This document shows, piece after piece, positions 1 through 8,144 of a DNA stretch of 64,000 bases. The translations under genes and the position numbers were made by a program. The DNA is taken from the NCBI RefSeq assembly GCF_900099825.1, contig NZ_LT629693.1:6893001-6957000 (forward strand). The letters are read 5' to 3'. The first letter of the stretch is position 1. Every line of letters starts with the position of its first letter. This DNA comes from Bradyrhizobium ottawaense. GTDB lineage: Bacteria > Pseudomonadota > Alphaproteobacteria > Rhizobiales > Xanthobacteraceae. The notes beneath the pieces were generated by a model. The model was not told the origin of the DNA. It was given only the letters and a program-made list of their open reading frames with translations, and made no database searches.

Positions 1-433
1 CGAGGATTTGAGACTGGGCTTTCCGGTAGGCTCAGTCCAACGAGCCAAGGCTGATGAAGTCTGGCCCGGCATAGCCCGGACATACGAGATGGCGAAGAAA
101 TACAAAATCAAGACAGCGTGGGGCACCGATGTCCTGTTCTCCCAAGCGCTGGCGCAGCAACAGGGGGCAATTCTGGCCTCGCTTGTCCGTTGGTACAGTC
201 CGGCCGAAGCGCTCGCCATGGCGACCGGGACCAACGCCGAACTGCTGGCCTTGTCAGGCAAACGCAGTCCGTATGCTGGCAAGCTCGGCGTCGTGGAGCA
301 GGGCGCACTTGCCGATCTGCTGCTTGTCGATGGCAATCCGCTGGAGAATATCAACCTGATCGCCGACCCCGCCAAGAACTTCAAGGTCATCATGAAGGAC
401 GGCAAGGTCTACAAGAACACGCTCGGCGGTTGA
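1..433 (+). CDS. Amidohydrolase, imidazolonepropionase-like, C-terminal part (5' truncated by window)
   Basis: The reading frame is already open at base 2, so the start lies outside the window. The visible part is about 143 residues. It carries a WGTD motif, which fits the last metal-binding Asp of amidohydrolases. The C-terminal strand region reads GALADLLLVDGNPLENI and then KDGKVYKN, the usual beta-sandwich return of imidazolonepropionase-like, often secreted, amidohydrolases. Such enzymes hydrolyse cyclic amides or peptides at a metal centre; the substrate cannot be told from this fragment. It ends at TGA 431-433. No terminator is obvious before the next gene at 569. Confidence 0.85.
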   Translation, partial: EDLRLGFPVGSVQRAKADEVWPGIARTYEMAKKYKIKTAWGTDVLFSQALAQQQGAILASLVRWYSPAEALAMATGTNAELLALSGKRSPYAGKLGVVEQGALADLLLVDGNPLENINLIADPAKNFKVIMKDGKVYKNTLGG

Positions 434-568
434 GACCAGCCTCGAATCGACTGCCTGGCATCGGTCCGACGCCGGATTGTGCCGATGACTAAACCCGGCT
501 GCATCACGTGATGCAGTGCCCGCGTTGGAAAAATCGGCGAAGTCCATATCGACTCCGGAGTTGGTGAG

Positions 569-1618
569 ATGAGCTCGGCGATCGACGAAGCGACGATAGC
601 GGCGCGCCAACCGGTTCTTGTCGACCTCGCCTTGCAGGGGGGCGGCTCGCACGGCGCATTCACCTGGGGGGTGCTCGACCGGCTGCTCGAAGAGCCGTGG
701 ATCAGAATCGAGGCGATCTCGGGAACCTCCGCCGGAGCCATGAATGCGGCGGTGTTGGCGGATGGATGGTCAATGGGCGGCGCCGATGGTGCGCGGGCCG
801 CACTGGACGCATACTGGCGGCGTGTTTCCCGTGCCGCCGCCTTCAGTCCTCTGCAGCGCTCCCCCCTGGAACGGATGATGGGCCGCTGGACGCTCGATGC
901 TTCACCTGTCTATCTCGCCATGGATCTGATGTCGCGTGTATTCTCGCCCTACGACCTCAACCCCACCGGCTTCAACCCGCTTCGCCAGGTGCTGGCCGAA
1001 AGTATCGATTTCGAGCGGCTGGCAACATCTCCGATCAAGCTGTTTATCACCGCCACAAACGTGCACACCGGTCGTGGACGAATCTTTCGCAACGGCCAAA
1101 TCACGCCGGATGTGCTTTTGGCCTCCGCGTGCCTTCCCACGATGTTCCGGGCTGTCGAGATCGACGGTGAGCCCTATTGGGACGGCGGTTTCGCCGGCAA
1201 TCCCACCATCACGCCTCTTATCCGCGAGAGCGACGCGCATGATACCATCCTGGTTCAAATCAATCCGAGGGAGCGCCGGAACACACCGAAAACAGCAGGC
1301 GATATCCTGGACCGCCTCAACGAAATTTCCTTCAACGCGCCGCTCCTGAAGGAGCTGCGCATGATTGCGCTGCTGCGCCAGGCCGCCGATCCCGGACATG
1401 GCGAAGGGGCGCGCTGGGCGGGCATGCGAACTCACCGGATCATGACCGACAGACTGGCTGAATTCGGCGCGTCGTCAAAGCTCAACGCCGAATGGGAATT
1501 CCTCGAGATGCTCAAGGTGGAGGGCCGAAAGAGCGCCGCCGATTTTCTGACCAGGCACGGCGTTGATCTCGGCAGCAAGTCGAGCTCCGATCTCGATGCG
1601 CTGCTGACGGAGTGCTGA
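569..1618 (+). CDS. Patatin-like phospholipase family protein
   Basis: A 349-residue protein with the three patatin landmarks: the oxyanion loop GGGSHG at residues 24-29, the nucleophile elbow GTSAG at 52-56 (Ser54), and the catalytic Asp in YWDGGFAGNP near residue 205. The family makes Ser-Asp dyad acyl hydrolases that release fatty acids from lipids. No signal peptide is visible, so it is probably cytoplasmic or membrane-associated. The ATG at 569 follows a GGTGAG stretch. It is a different subtype from the patatin at 40666-41715, which has GGGAARG and GTSMGG. The physiological substrate is unknown. Confidence 0.9.
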   Translation: MSSAIDEATIAARQPVLVDLALQGGGSHGAFTWGVLDRLLEEPWIRIEAISGTSAGAMNAAVLADGWSMGGADGARAALDAYWRRVSRAAAFSPLQRSPLERMMGRWTLDASPVYLAMDLMSRVFSPYDLNPTGFNPLRQVLAESIDFERLATSPIKLFITATNVHTGRGRIFRNGQITPDVLLASACLPTMFRAVEIDGEPYWDGGFAGNPTITPLIRESDAHDTILVQINPRERRNTPKTAGDILDRLNEISFNAPLLKELRMIALLRQAADPGHGEGARWAGMRTHRIMTDRLAEFGASSKLNAEWEFLEMLKVEGRKSAADFLTRHGVDLGSKSSSDLDALLTEC

Positions 1619-1666
1619 GGGCGTGCGCCTCCTTGTGAATCTTGCTTGCAGCGATCATGAGGCCCG

Positions 1667-2282
1667 ATGAGTGTCGTCGGAATCCTGATCGCTCCGGGTT
1701 TTCTGGTCTGGCTCGCTTATAGGGGCTGGAGTATTCTGCTTCTCGCTCCGCGGTGTGCCCTGATTGCTGCGCTGCTGGCAAATTGGACTCCGACCTTCAT
1801 GTGCAACGCGGCGCGCTGGCAGTGGCGATCGTGGTGTTGATCGCGACGAATTTCAACCACTTGCCCATCCTGCGGGCGAGGATGGGTGCCGCAGCGAACG
1901 CTGCGGTGCTGCCTGCCTTCGAAACCGTGAAGGCGTGGGTGCTCGGCATCGAGGGTGGGCCGCTGGTCTCGTCTGCCGCGGCGACCAATATTCTTGCCGC
2001 CCTCACGGGCTCGGCATCGGGTGGTCTGACCGTTCCCCTTGATGCGCTCGGGCCGACCTATATGCAGACTCGCCTCGATCCCGGCCTGATGCACCGCGTA
2101 GCGGTGATCGGCGCGGGCACACTCGACACTTGCCGCACAACGGCGCGGTGGTCACGGCTGCTTGCCGTTGGTGGATCGAGGCATGGCGAAGCTATCGCGA
2201 TATCGTCATGAACGCGATTGTCGGTCCGATCATCTCGCTTGTCGCCGTTATCGGGCTGGGGTCCGGGCTCGGTTCATTTTGA
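1667..2282 (+). pseudogene. Remnant of a GntP-type gluconate/organic-acid permease
   Basis: Pieces of one permease lie in different frames. From ATG 1667, frame 2 reads MSVVGILIAPGFLVWLAYRG and ends at a TGA near 1838. A second frame (about 1818-2130) reads ATNFNHLPILRARMGAAANA and continues through LVSSAAATNILAALTGSASGG to HRVAVIGAGTLD. A third piece (about 2130-2282) reads LPHNGAVV and then DIVMNAIVGPIISLVAVIGL up to TGA 2280-2282. Start, glycine-rich core and C-terminus of a GntP/H+ symporter are recognisable, but about half of a normal 430-470-residue protein is missing. I infer an internal deletion plus at least two frameshifts. Confidence 0.75.
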
Positions 2283-2442
2283 TCGATGTCGAGAGGTTTG
2301 CATGGCGGGCCGCTGAATCCAGCCGCATTCCGGCGAGCGTGACCTAAAGACAGAAAGTCGGCGCGTATCGGCAGATACGGCATCGGAATTGATCTATTCT
2401 CGACGAAGCATTATTAGAGACTTCTGCTTTCGAGGCTCCTGA

Positions 2443-3528
2443 ATGAAGGCCGATGGCATACCGAGGATTTCGACTGGCATCGCTGCCGCCGTGCTGCTCC
2501 TGGTGGCGGTCTACTACGGCACCGAAGTCCTTGCGCCATTGACGCTCGCCTTCTTCATCATTGCCATTGTCTGGCCGTTGCAGCAGTGGCTGCAACTGCG
2601 ATTGCCGGCGCTGGTAGCTCTTGCCATCACGATCATTGTTACTGCCGTGGTGTGCCTTGGCTTTGCATCGCTGGCCGCCTTGGCCTTTGGGCGGGTCGGC
2701 CGTTCGCTGGTCGCCGACGCGTCGCGCTATCAAGCGCTTTACGAGGTGGCGGTGGCTTGGCTCGAAGATCGGGGAGTCTCAGTCGCCGGCTTATGGGCTG
2801 AGCATTTCAATACCGGATGGCTGTTGCGTGCTGCACGGCAGGTCACGGGACGCGTGAACACGACGCTGACTTTCTGGTTGGTAACATTGGTGTATGTCAT
2901 GCTTGGGTTGCTTGAAGTCGACGATGCTCGACGAAAAGTCCAGGCGCTTGGCAACCAGGGCGCCGCGCGCATTCTGATTGACGCGACTGCCGCGACCGCG
3001 GTCAAGTTTCGAAAATACATGCTGGTCAGGACGCAGATGAGCGTCATGACGGGTCTGCTCATTTGGGCGCTCGCATGGATCACCGGGCTTCAGTTTGCGG
3101 CCGAGTGGGGAATCATCGCGTTCGTGCTCAACTACATTCCGTTTATCGGTCCTCTCATCGCGACGCTGTTTCCAACCCTGCTCGAAATGACGCAGTTTTC
3201 CACGTGGCAGGCGGTATCGGGAATATTCCTTGGCCTGAATTTGATTCAGTTCGTCGTCGGCAGCTACATCGAGCCACGCGTGTCCGGAGACGTGTTGTCT
3301 ATTTCGCCCTTCGTCGTGCTGTTTGCCGTCTTCTTCTGGACCTTCATGTGGGGATTGGTCGGCGCCTTCATCGGGGTTCCGATCGTCATCGCAATCTTGA
3401 CATTTTGCAGCTACCACCCGGGCAGTCGATTTATCGCAGATCTGCTCGGAGGGCCTGTGAAAGCTGTTGGTTCCCTGAACAGAAATCGCGAAGCCCCACA
3501 AGGCGATACTGCGGAATTGCCGAAATAA
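2443..3528 (+). CDS. AI-2E family transporter (PerM/TqsA-like)
   Basis: A 361-residue integral membrane protein with about seven or eight hydrophobic segments. It has the usual AI-2E family order: two N-terminal helices (ISTGIAAAVLLLVAVYYG onward), a long amphipathic middle part, then the conserved block NYIPFIGPLIATLFPTLLE followed by QFVVGSYIEPRVSGDVLSIS and FWTFMWGLVGAFIGVPI. The family exports small molecules, and TqsA exports autoinducer-2, but substrates of most members are unknown. It stands alone, downstream of the decayed permease. Confidence 0.9.
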   Translation: MKADGIPRISTGIAAAVLLLVAVYYGTEVLAPLTLAFFIIAIVWPLQQWLQLRLPALVALAITIIVTAVVCLGFASLAALAFGRVGRSLVADASRYQALYEVAVAWLEDRGVSVAGLWAEHFNTGWLLRAARQVTGRVNTTLTFWLVTLVYVMLGLLEVDDARRKVQALGNQGAARILIDATAATAVKFRKYMLVRTQMSVMTGLLIWALAWITGLQFAAEWGIIAFVLNYIPFIGPLIATLFPTLLEMTQFSTWQAVSGIFLGLNLIQFVVGSYIEPRVSGDVLSISPFVVLFAVFFWTFMWGLVGAFIGVPIVIAILTFCSYHPGSRFIADLLGGPVKAVGSLNRNREAPQGDTAELPK

Positions 3529-3788
3529 GCTCGCGCTGGTGGTCGTCACGACTGCGCGCACTCAACGAGGACGAGTCGGTGCTGCGGACGATAGGAAGGC
3601 CTGTCTGCATGAACAGAAGCAGGCCGGACCAACGCCATGTTGCCTAATGACCGCTGTTGGGCATGAAACGTGACTTCCAGTTCGCGCGAACGCCGCGCGG
3701 AGGGGCCGTGGATGTGTTTCAGGCCGCGGCCGCTGCGCAATTCAGAGAGGCCGCCACCTGGGCGCGGCCTCCGCGGTTGTGGTCTGAT

Positions 3789-4199
3789 CTATTGCTTGGC
3801 GGCTTCGCCGGCGTCTCCCTTGGGGCCGGCCGGACCCGACGGGCCCGCGGGTCCCGGAGGACCTGCCGGCCCGGGCGGTCCGGGAAGGCCGCAGTTTTCT
3901 ATCACCACTTCTCTCTTATCCTCCCCGGAGGTAATTTCGACGATGCAAGTCGAGGGGAACTCAGGTCCAACCCAACGAAACCCTCCGGTTGAACTGCTCT
4001 CGACTTGCACTGTTTTGCTTGGGCCGATTTTAAGACGCACGCTGTGCTCGCGCGGTCGTCTAACCCTTCCGACGATCACTAACTCGCCGCGCGTTATGGC
4101 CGCCGTCGTGATAAATATTTCCGCACGGGCATTTTCGCTCAATGTGATCACGCAGGCAGTTGCAACAGTTGCAACGGCGCCGATAAACTTTGCGGGCAT
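3789..4199 (-). CDS. Secreted protein with a C-terminal collagen-like Gly-X-Y tail
   Basis: A 136-residue protein. Residues 1-26 form a Sec signal peptide ending in an ARA cleavage motif. A central beta-rich stretch of about 75 residues has no recognised domain. From residue 104 there are ten uninterrupted collagen triplets (G-L-P, G-P-P, G-P-A, ending G-P-K, G-D-A, G-E-A) and a short EAAKQ end. Bacterial collagen-like tails can form trimers on the cell surface. Ten triplets is short, so the trimer is inference. The central part may be the functional domain. Intergenic DNA at 3529-3788 shows nothing else. Confidence 0.75.
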   Translation of the reverse strand: MPAKFIGAVATVATACVITLSENARAEIFITTAAITRGELVIVGRVRRPREHSVRLKIGPSKTVQVESSSTGGFRWVGPEFPSTCIVEITSGEDKREVVIENCGLPGPPGPAGPPGPAGPSGPAGPKGDAGEAAKQ

Positions 4200-4357
4200 G
4201 GCTATCCCCTACATTCTGTCGGAACGCTAAATTCGATCACTAAAACCCACTGTGAACAAGAGCGCGACTGCGCGCGCCGACCAAAGCCAAAAAGCGGCCA
4301 GACACACACCGGCGGGCCTCCCCGTGTCATGGCCGGCCATCGCCCGAAGGGCGTCGG

Positions 4358-4603
4358 TCAGCGCCAACCACAGACACGATGTCCCCAGTGCCACCAGCGA
4401 CGTCCCCTCTGCCACCAGCAACCCCAACGACGGTGACGGCTACGCATGTGGCGATGCGGGCGGACCATCACCGTTTGCGCCGTCTGCGTCGCCTCGGCTC
4501 CTCTAGGCGTGATACCCCAGCCGATCATTGTAAAACCGGCGACGGCAACTACCGAGCCAGGCAAGATATCTGCGAGGAAGTTGCGGCGACTCATTGCTCT
4601 CAC
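4358..4603 (-). CDS. Small Tat-signal protein with a Trp/Arg/His-rich C-terminus
   Basis: An 81-residue protein. The GTG at 4603 sits 8-9 bases after GGGAG; an ATG three codons on is the alternative. The N-terminus MSRRNFLADILPG, followed by a hydrophobic stretch and an alanine-rich region, fits a twin-arginine signal. The C-terminal half is packed with R, W, H and G (for example RRWGCWWQRGRRWWHWGHR). Similar small proteins in rhizobia are sometimes labelled protamine-like. No function is known. It would be exported folded, perhaps binding metal or anionic polymers; that is inference. Confidence 0.55.
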   Translation of the reverse strand: MRAMSRRNFLADILPGSVVAVAGFTMIGWGITPRGAEATQTAQTVMVRPHRHMRSRHRRWGCWWQRGRRWWHWGHRVCGWR

Positions 4604-5081
4604 GGTGTTTTCTCCCTTGTCGGAATACCTTTTCAGTCGATGTGTATCTTAGCGCAAATTCTCAACGGATTTGGGAGCGCAACTGCGCCGTATCTGAATC
4701 GCAGCCGGTTCCGTCAGCTTGGCAGATGACCGGGGAAGGTGTTCAGAACACCCCGCGCGGTTCTATGAATTGCATGACGGCTCCAAAGAAGTCGGTGCCG
4801 ATGACGAGCCCGATCTTGGGATAACACCCCGTTAAATAGAGTGATGCCTTCTGCTGTGGTGGGCCGCACATGACCGATGATCGACGCGCTCGTCGGGGAC
4901 TGACGCGGATCGATTGCGTGCAATGACAACCCGGCGCGCGCGCTTGCGCGTCGTCACCGGTTTAGACGAGATGAAAAGAGCGACGAAATTGTTTTGCAAA
5001 ATGCGCGGGTGAGAAGCCAAAACGACGGGTTCGCAACTGGCCGTTTTGCAGGATTTTGTAACGCGATCAATGGTAGCAGGA
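4604..5081. other. Gap without a supportable intact gene
   Basis: I see no complete gene here. On the minus strand at 4743-4822 one frame reads PKIGLVIGTDFFGAVMQFIE up to a TGA. That could be the C-terminus of a lost protein, but nothing upstream continues it in frame. The stretch next to 5082 is lower in GC and ends at the tRNA-Leu half, so this may be the inner edge of an old integrated element. Confidence 0.4.
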
Positions 5082-5122
5082 GATTTTAAGTCCCTTGCGT
5101 CTACCAGTTTCGCCACGTCCGC
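5082..5122 (-). pseudogene. 5' half of a tRNA-Leu(UAA), 3' half missing
   Basis: Read on the minus strand from 5122, the sequence starts with acceptor strand GCGGACG, then the D-arm with CTGGTAGACGC, then AGGGACTTAAAATC, which is the anticodon stem 5' side and a loop carrying UAA. The 3' side of the anticodon stem is imperfect (one wobble, one mismatch). No T-arm TTCRA loop or CGTCCGC acceptor partner follows within 100 bases. A functional tRNA is therefore excluded. The break near the anticodon loop is a common crossover point for tyrosine integrases. Confidence 0.7.
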
Positions 5123-5297
5123 TTTATTCAGGAGATCCAGCTACTTAGCGCATTTACCGGAGAAGTAAAATCGGGATATTCTCCACCCAAACGCCCCATC
5201 AAGCTTTGGGCGAGGGCGGCCGCCAAAGCAAAGCCTCAATGCCGACATCCGGGCCTGCTTTAGGCAATCTCAACATTATCCACTTAACGAAGGTCCG

Positions 5298-5738
5298 ATG
5301 CCTGCACACTTGTCCTATCGCCAGCCGATTTCGCGCACAGCCTTGGCGCTGGCGCTGCTTTTGCTCGGGGCCGGGCTGTCCGGCTGCGCCGAGATGAGCG
5401 ACAGCATGACGTCGGCGTTCGCCGATCCCGCCAAATACGATCTCTACGAGTGCAAGCAGCTCGAGCCGGAACGCAAGAACCTGGCGAACCGTTCGGCGGA
5501 GCTGCAGGGCCTGATGGCGAAGGCCCAAACCGGCGTCGCCGGGCCCGTGGTGGCCGAACTCGCCTATCGCAACGAATACATCGCGGTGCGCGGCCAGTCG
5601 AAACTGGCCGAGGAAGCCTGGCGCAAGAACAGGTGCCAGGACGCGAAGCCGGAAGTGAAGGTTGAGCCGCCGGTGGTGGCGCCGGCGCCGGTGATCCGCG
5701 GTGCTCGTTCGTCGAAGTCCGGCAGCGCGGTTCATTAG
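5298..5738 (+). CDS. Small lipoprotein of unknown function
   Basis: A 146-residue protein with an N-terminal hydrophobic signal and the lipobox LSGC around residues 28-31, so the mature protein would be lipid-anchored at Cys31. The mature part includes FADPAKYDLYECKQLEPERK and a helical stretch, then a proline-rich linker (PEVKVEPPVVAPAPV) and a basic end. It is probably periplasm-facing. Similar short lipoproteins occur across Bradyrhizobium, but I know no assigned role. It stands alone between the tRNA fragment and a repeat. Confidence 0.8.
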   Translation: MPAHLSYRQPISRTALALALLLLGAGLSGCAEMSDSMTSAFADPAKYDLYECKQLEPERKNLANRSAELQGLMAKAQTGVAGPVVAELAYRNEYIAVRGQSKLAEEAWRKNRCQDAKPEVKVEPPVVAPAPVIRGARSSKSGSAVH

Positions 5739-5766
5739 AGACTTTTAGACACAACTTCCGCTCTTG

Positions 5767-6253
5767 CCCGACGGGCAAATCACCCCAGATGTGGGTCAAT
5801 CCGCCGCCGCGAAAATATTTCGCTGGCGCCGTCGGGCAAATCAGTCGTTCAACTCCCGCCATCCTGTCCCACCAGAGGGGCGTTGGCCATCGTCGCGAAC
5901 GAGGGGCAGGGAGCGGTGGACGCAGCAGCACGCGAGACGAACGGGTTGCAGCGTACGGTGAAATCGTTTGGGTCCGACGCCCCGGTGCTGGCGTCAAGTT
6001 GGCGGAAGCGAAAGCTGAAGCTGATGATGGTGGCAAGAAAGCCGGTCACCAGGACGAAATCGTATAAGCCGTAAAGCCATTGCGCAGGGAAGGCCGGGTG
6101 TTCTCCGCTGAACCTGTATGCTCGTGTGCAGTATTTTTAATGCACATCGCACGCGAGACCGCGGGTGCAGCGCGCACCCGGTCTTCCCTGCGCCCTCTGA
6201 TTTCGAGGGCAAGGTTTTCTTGCAAAACTCCGGGCGCATCGCGCCGCGAGAAC
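5767..6253. repeat. Dispersed intergenic repeat, copy A (uninterrupted)
   Basis: This copy begins with CCCGACGGGCAAATCACC and has a second GTCGGGCAAATCAG at about 5831-5844. It then continues AGAGGGGCG, a block around TACGGTGAAATCGTTTGGGT, a hairpin with GCGGGTG and CGCACCCG near 6165-6180, and CGGGCGCATCGCGCCGCGAG at the end. The same order occurs at 31077-31185 plus 32493-32872, where an IS110 element splits it. Both strands keep long open frames over the central block, which inflates ORF calls; I treat it as non-coding repeat. Confidence 0.85.
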
Positions 6254-6274
6254 GAAATGTCGTATGCGAGATTC

Positions 6275-6353
6275 GTAGGATGGGTGGAGCGAAGCGATAC
6301 CCATCAATACTGCCGGTGTGGCGATGGGTATCGCTTCGCTCCACCCATCCTAC
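6275..6353. repeat. Perfect 31-bp inverted repeat with 17-base loop
   Basis: The arm at 6275-6305 begins GTAGGATGGGTGGAGCGAAG and the arm at 6323-6353 is its exact reverse complement, with a 17-base spacer (6306-6322). It lies 33 bases beyond the stop codon of the minus-strand monooxygenase and could act as a terminator-like hairpin. I recall this motif as a multi-copy palindrome in Bradyrhizobium and Rhodopseudomonas genomes, possibly a MITE or REP-type element. Confidence 0.85.
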
Positions 6354-6385
6354 AAGACGGATTGCTTCGCTTCGGGCACCATCCC

Positions 6386-7585
6386 TCACACCCGCCAGTC
6401 GTAGATCCAGTCCTGGCGCGCCAGCATGCGTTGCGGGCCCATGGTCTTGATGGCGAGGTCGCGGGCCAGCGCCAGCGGTCCGGCGAGATGATAGATGCGG
6501 CCCTGCTGTCGCGCGGCGCGCTGCACCTGCAGCACGCGGGCGCGCCGCGATTTGCCGTAGCGCTTCAAGGCCGCCGGGATGCCCGCTGTGTTGTCGCCGG
6601 CGCTGTCGCCGAGTGCCTTGGCGAGCACCGCGGCATCCTCGATCGCCATGCCGGCGCCTTGGGCTGCAAACGGCAGCATCGCGTGCGCGGCGTCGCCGAG
6701 CAGGGCGATCGAGCCCGCGCTCCATTCGCCGAAATCCGGCACCGTGAACAGCGCCCATCGCCGCCATTCGTCGACCGCATTGACCAGCATCCGCGCGGTC
6801 GCGGGCCAGCGCGACGCGAACGCACCCTTGATGTCGTTGGCTTCGCCGGGAGCACTCCAGCCCGGCCTGTTCCAGGTGCCCGGCACGACAGCGACGACGT
6901 TGATCTGACGCCCGCCGGAGATCGGGTAGGCGACGAGATGCGCATTCGATCCCATCCAGAGCTGCACCCGCGCCGAAGTATATTCGCGCGGCAGCGCGGT
7001 CGCATCGAGCGTGCCGCGCCAGGCGATCAGTCCGGAGAATTGCGGCTGCACCTCCGGGAACAGATGATGCCGCACAGAAGACCAGATGCCGTCGGCCCCG
7101 ATCAGCGCCACTGCCAGTTCCTGCTGCCGTGCATTGCCGCGGCGCTGCACCACCGTCAGCCCCTTGGCATGCGCGGTCACGTCCTCGAACTGGCAGCCGA
7201 GCCGCAAATCGATATCGGGGTGCTCGTTGACCGCGGCCTGGAGGGCGGCCTGCAGATCGGCGCGGTGGATCACCCAATAGGGCGCGCCGGCGCGAAACGA
7301 CGCGGCTTCGCCGAGCGGCAGGCGGGCGATCTCGCCGCCGGCCCGCGCGCTCATGATGTTGATGGATTCGGGCGTCACGGCACGGCCGGCGAGCCGCGGC
7401 TTAAGCCCGAGGTCGACCAGGATGCGGCTGGCGTTGGGCGAAAGCTGCAGGCCGGCGCCGGCTTCCTCCAGCCGTTCGGCCTTCTCCATCACGACGACGC
7501 GAAAGCCCTTGGCGGCAAGCGCGAGTGCTGCGGTCAGCCCACCGATCCCGGCACCCGCGACGACGATGGTGCGGGTCGCTGCCAC
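6386..7585 (-). CDS. FAD-dependent aromatic monooxygenase, salicylate hydroxylase-like
   Basis: A 399-residue group A flavoprotein monooxygenase. The Rossmann motif GAGIGG is at residues 11-16, the DG motif GADGIWSSVR lies mid-protein, and the GD motif LLGDAAHAMLP near residue 285 binds the FAD ribityl. The family hydroxylates aromatic acids with NAD(P)H and O2; salicylate or hydroxybenzoate are likely substrate classes but not provable here. The stop lies just inside the edge of the repeat cluster. The downstream-oriented neighbour at 7605-7850 on the same strand is only 19 bases upstream, so the two may be co-transcribed. Confidence 0.88.
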   Translation of the reverse strand: MAATRTIVVAGAGIGGLTAALALAAKGFRVVVMEKAERLEEAGAGLQLSPNASRILVDLGLKPRLAGRAVTPESINIMSARAGGEIARLPLGEAASFRAGAPYWVIHRADLQAALQAAVNEHPDIDLRLGCQFEDVTAHAKGLTVVQRRGNARQQELAVALIGADGIWSSVRHHLFPEVQPQFSGLIAWRGTLDATALPREYTSARVQLWMGSNAHLVAYPISGGRQINVVAVVPGTWNRPGWSAPGEANDIKGAFASRWPATARMLVNAVDEWRRWALFTVPDFGEWSAGSIALLGDAAHAMLPFAAQGAGMAIEDAAVLAKALGDSAGDNTAGIPAALKRYGKSRRARVLQVQRAARQQGRIYHLAGPLALARDLAIKTMGPQRMLARQDWIYDWRV

Positions 7586-7604
7586 TAGGAAAGCCCCTTG
7601 GAAA

Positions 7605-7850
7605 TCAGGCGACCTTGTCCTTCAGGACGCATTCGGGGGGACGCGCTTCGCCCGCGCCGAGGTCGGTGGCAAAGCGGTACAGGGTCGAGCAATACGGGCA
7701 GATGATCTCGTTGTCGTTGCCGAGATCGAGAAACACATGCGGATGGTCGAACGGCGGGTTGGCGCCGACACACATGAACTCCTGCGAGCCGATCTCGATC
7801 ACCGGAACGCCGGCATCGTTATGGAAGTGCGGGACGACATGATCGGACAT
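7605..7850 (-). CDS. CHCC-type zinc-finger domain protein
   Basis: An 81-residue protein starting at ATG 7850 (MSDHVVPHFHND). An upstream start exists but adds a basic leader unlike the family. Metal ligands are visible as Cys27, His36, Cys51 and Cys54 in CVGANPPFDHPHVFLDLG and CPYCSTLYRF. This is the CHCC zinc-finger family related to the mitochondrial complex I subunit NDUFS6. Alphaproteobacterial members are short and often treated as complex I accessory proteins. It lies immediately upstream of the monooxygenase gene on the same strand. Confidence 0.88.
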   Translation of the reverse strand: MSDHVVPHFHNDAGVPVIEIGSQEFMCVGANPPFDHPHVFLDLGNDNEIICPYCSTLYRFATDLGAGEARPPECVLKDKVA

Positions 7851-8144
7851 CAGCTTCACCTTGAATAGCAACGACGGACGGACACAATCGACACGACGCC
7901 GCGGCACGAAACGCCGCGCACCATAATGGCGGGTGCGGATGATTCCTAGAGCCAGAGTTCCCGGAGACAGATTTCTTGGAGCCCCGATTCCTGAAGATCA
8001 CAGACGGTCTCTTGGGCTCATTTGCTCATGCAAATTCGACACAATCTTGTCGTCCCAGAGAAGCCCTTCTTTCGTCGGGGCCGTTGTGTCGTAAAAGCGG
8101 CAGACCCATCTCAGGTAGGACGAAAACACAGGGATTTTTCGGCA

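Noticed and set aside
4227..4427. 66-codon minus-strand frame with hydrophobic segments
   Set aside because: It overlaps the better supported Tat protein, has no good ribosome-binding site and could be chance.
4743..4822. C-terminal-looking peptide ending in FIEPRGVF on the minus strand
   Set aside because: It looks protein-like but has no continuous upstream frame; too short to call a pseudogene of a named family.
5082..5122. Functional tRNA-Leu gene
   Set aside because: No T-arm and no 3' acceptor strand follow; only the 5' half is present.
5943..6074. Small gene encoded in the dispersed repeat (frame with YGEIVWVRRPGAGVKL)
   Set aside because: The frame is shared by both copies, but so is the opposite-strand frame; neither has an RBS and the repeat varies by indels elsewhere.
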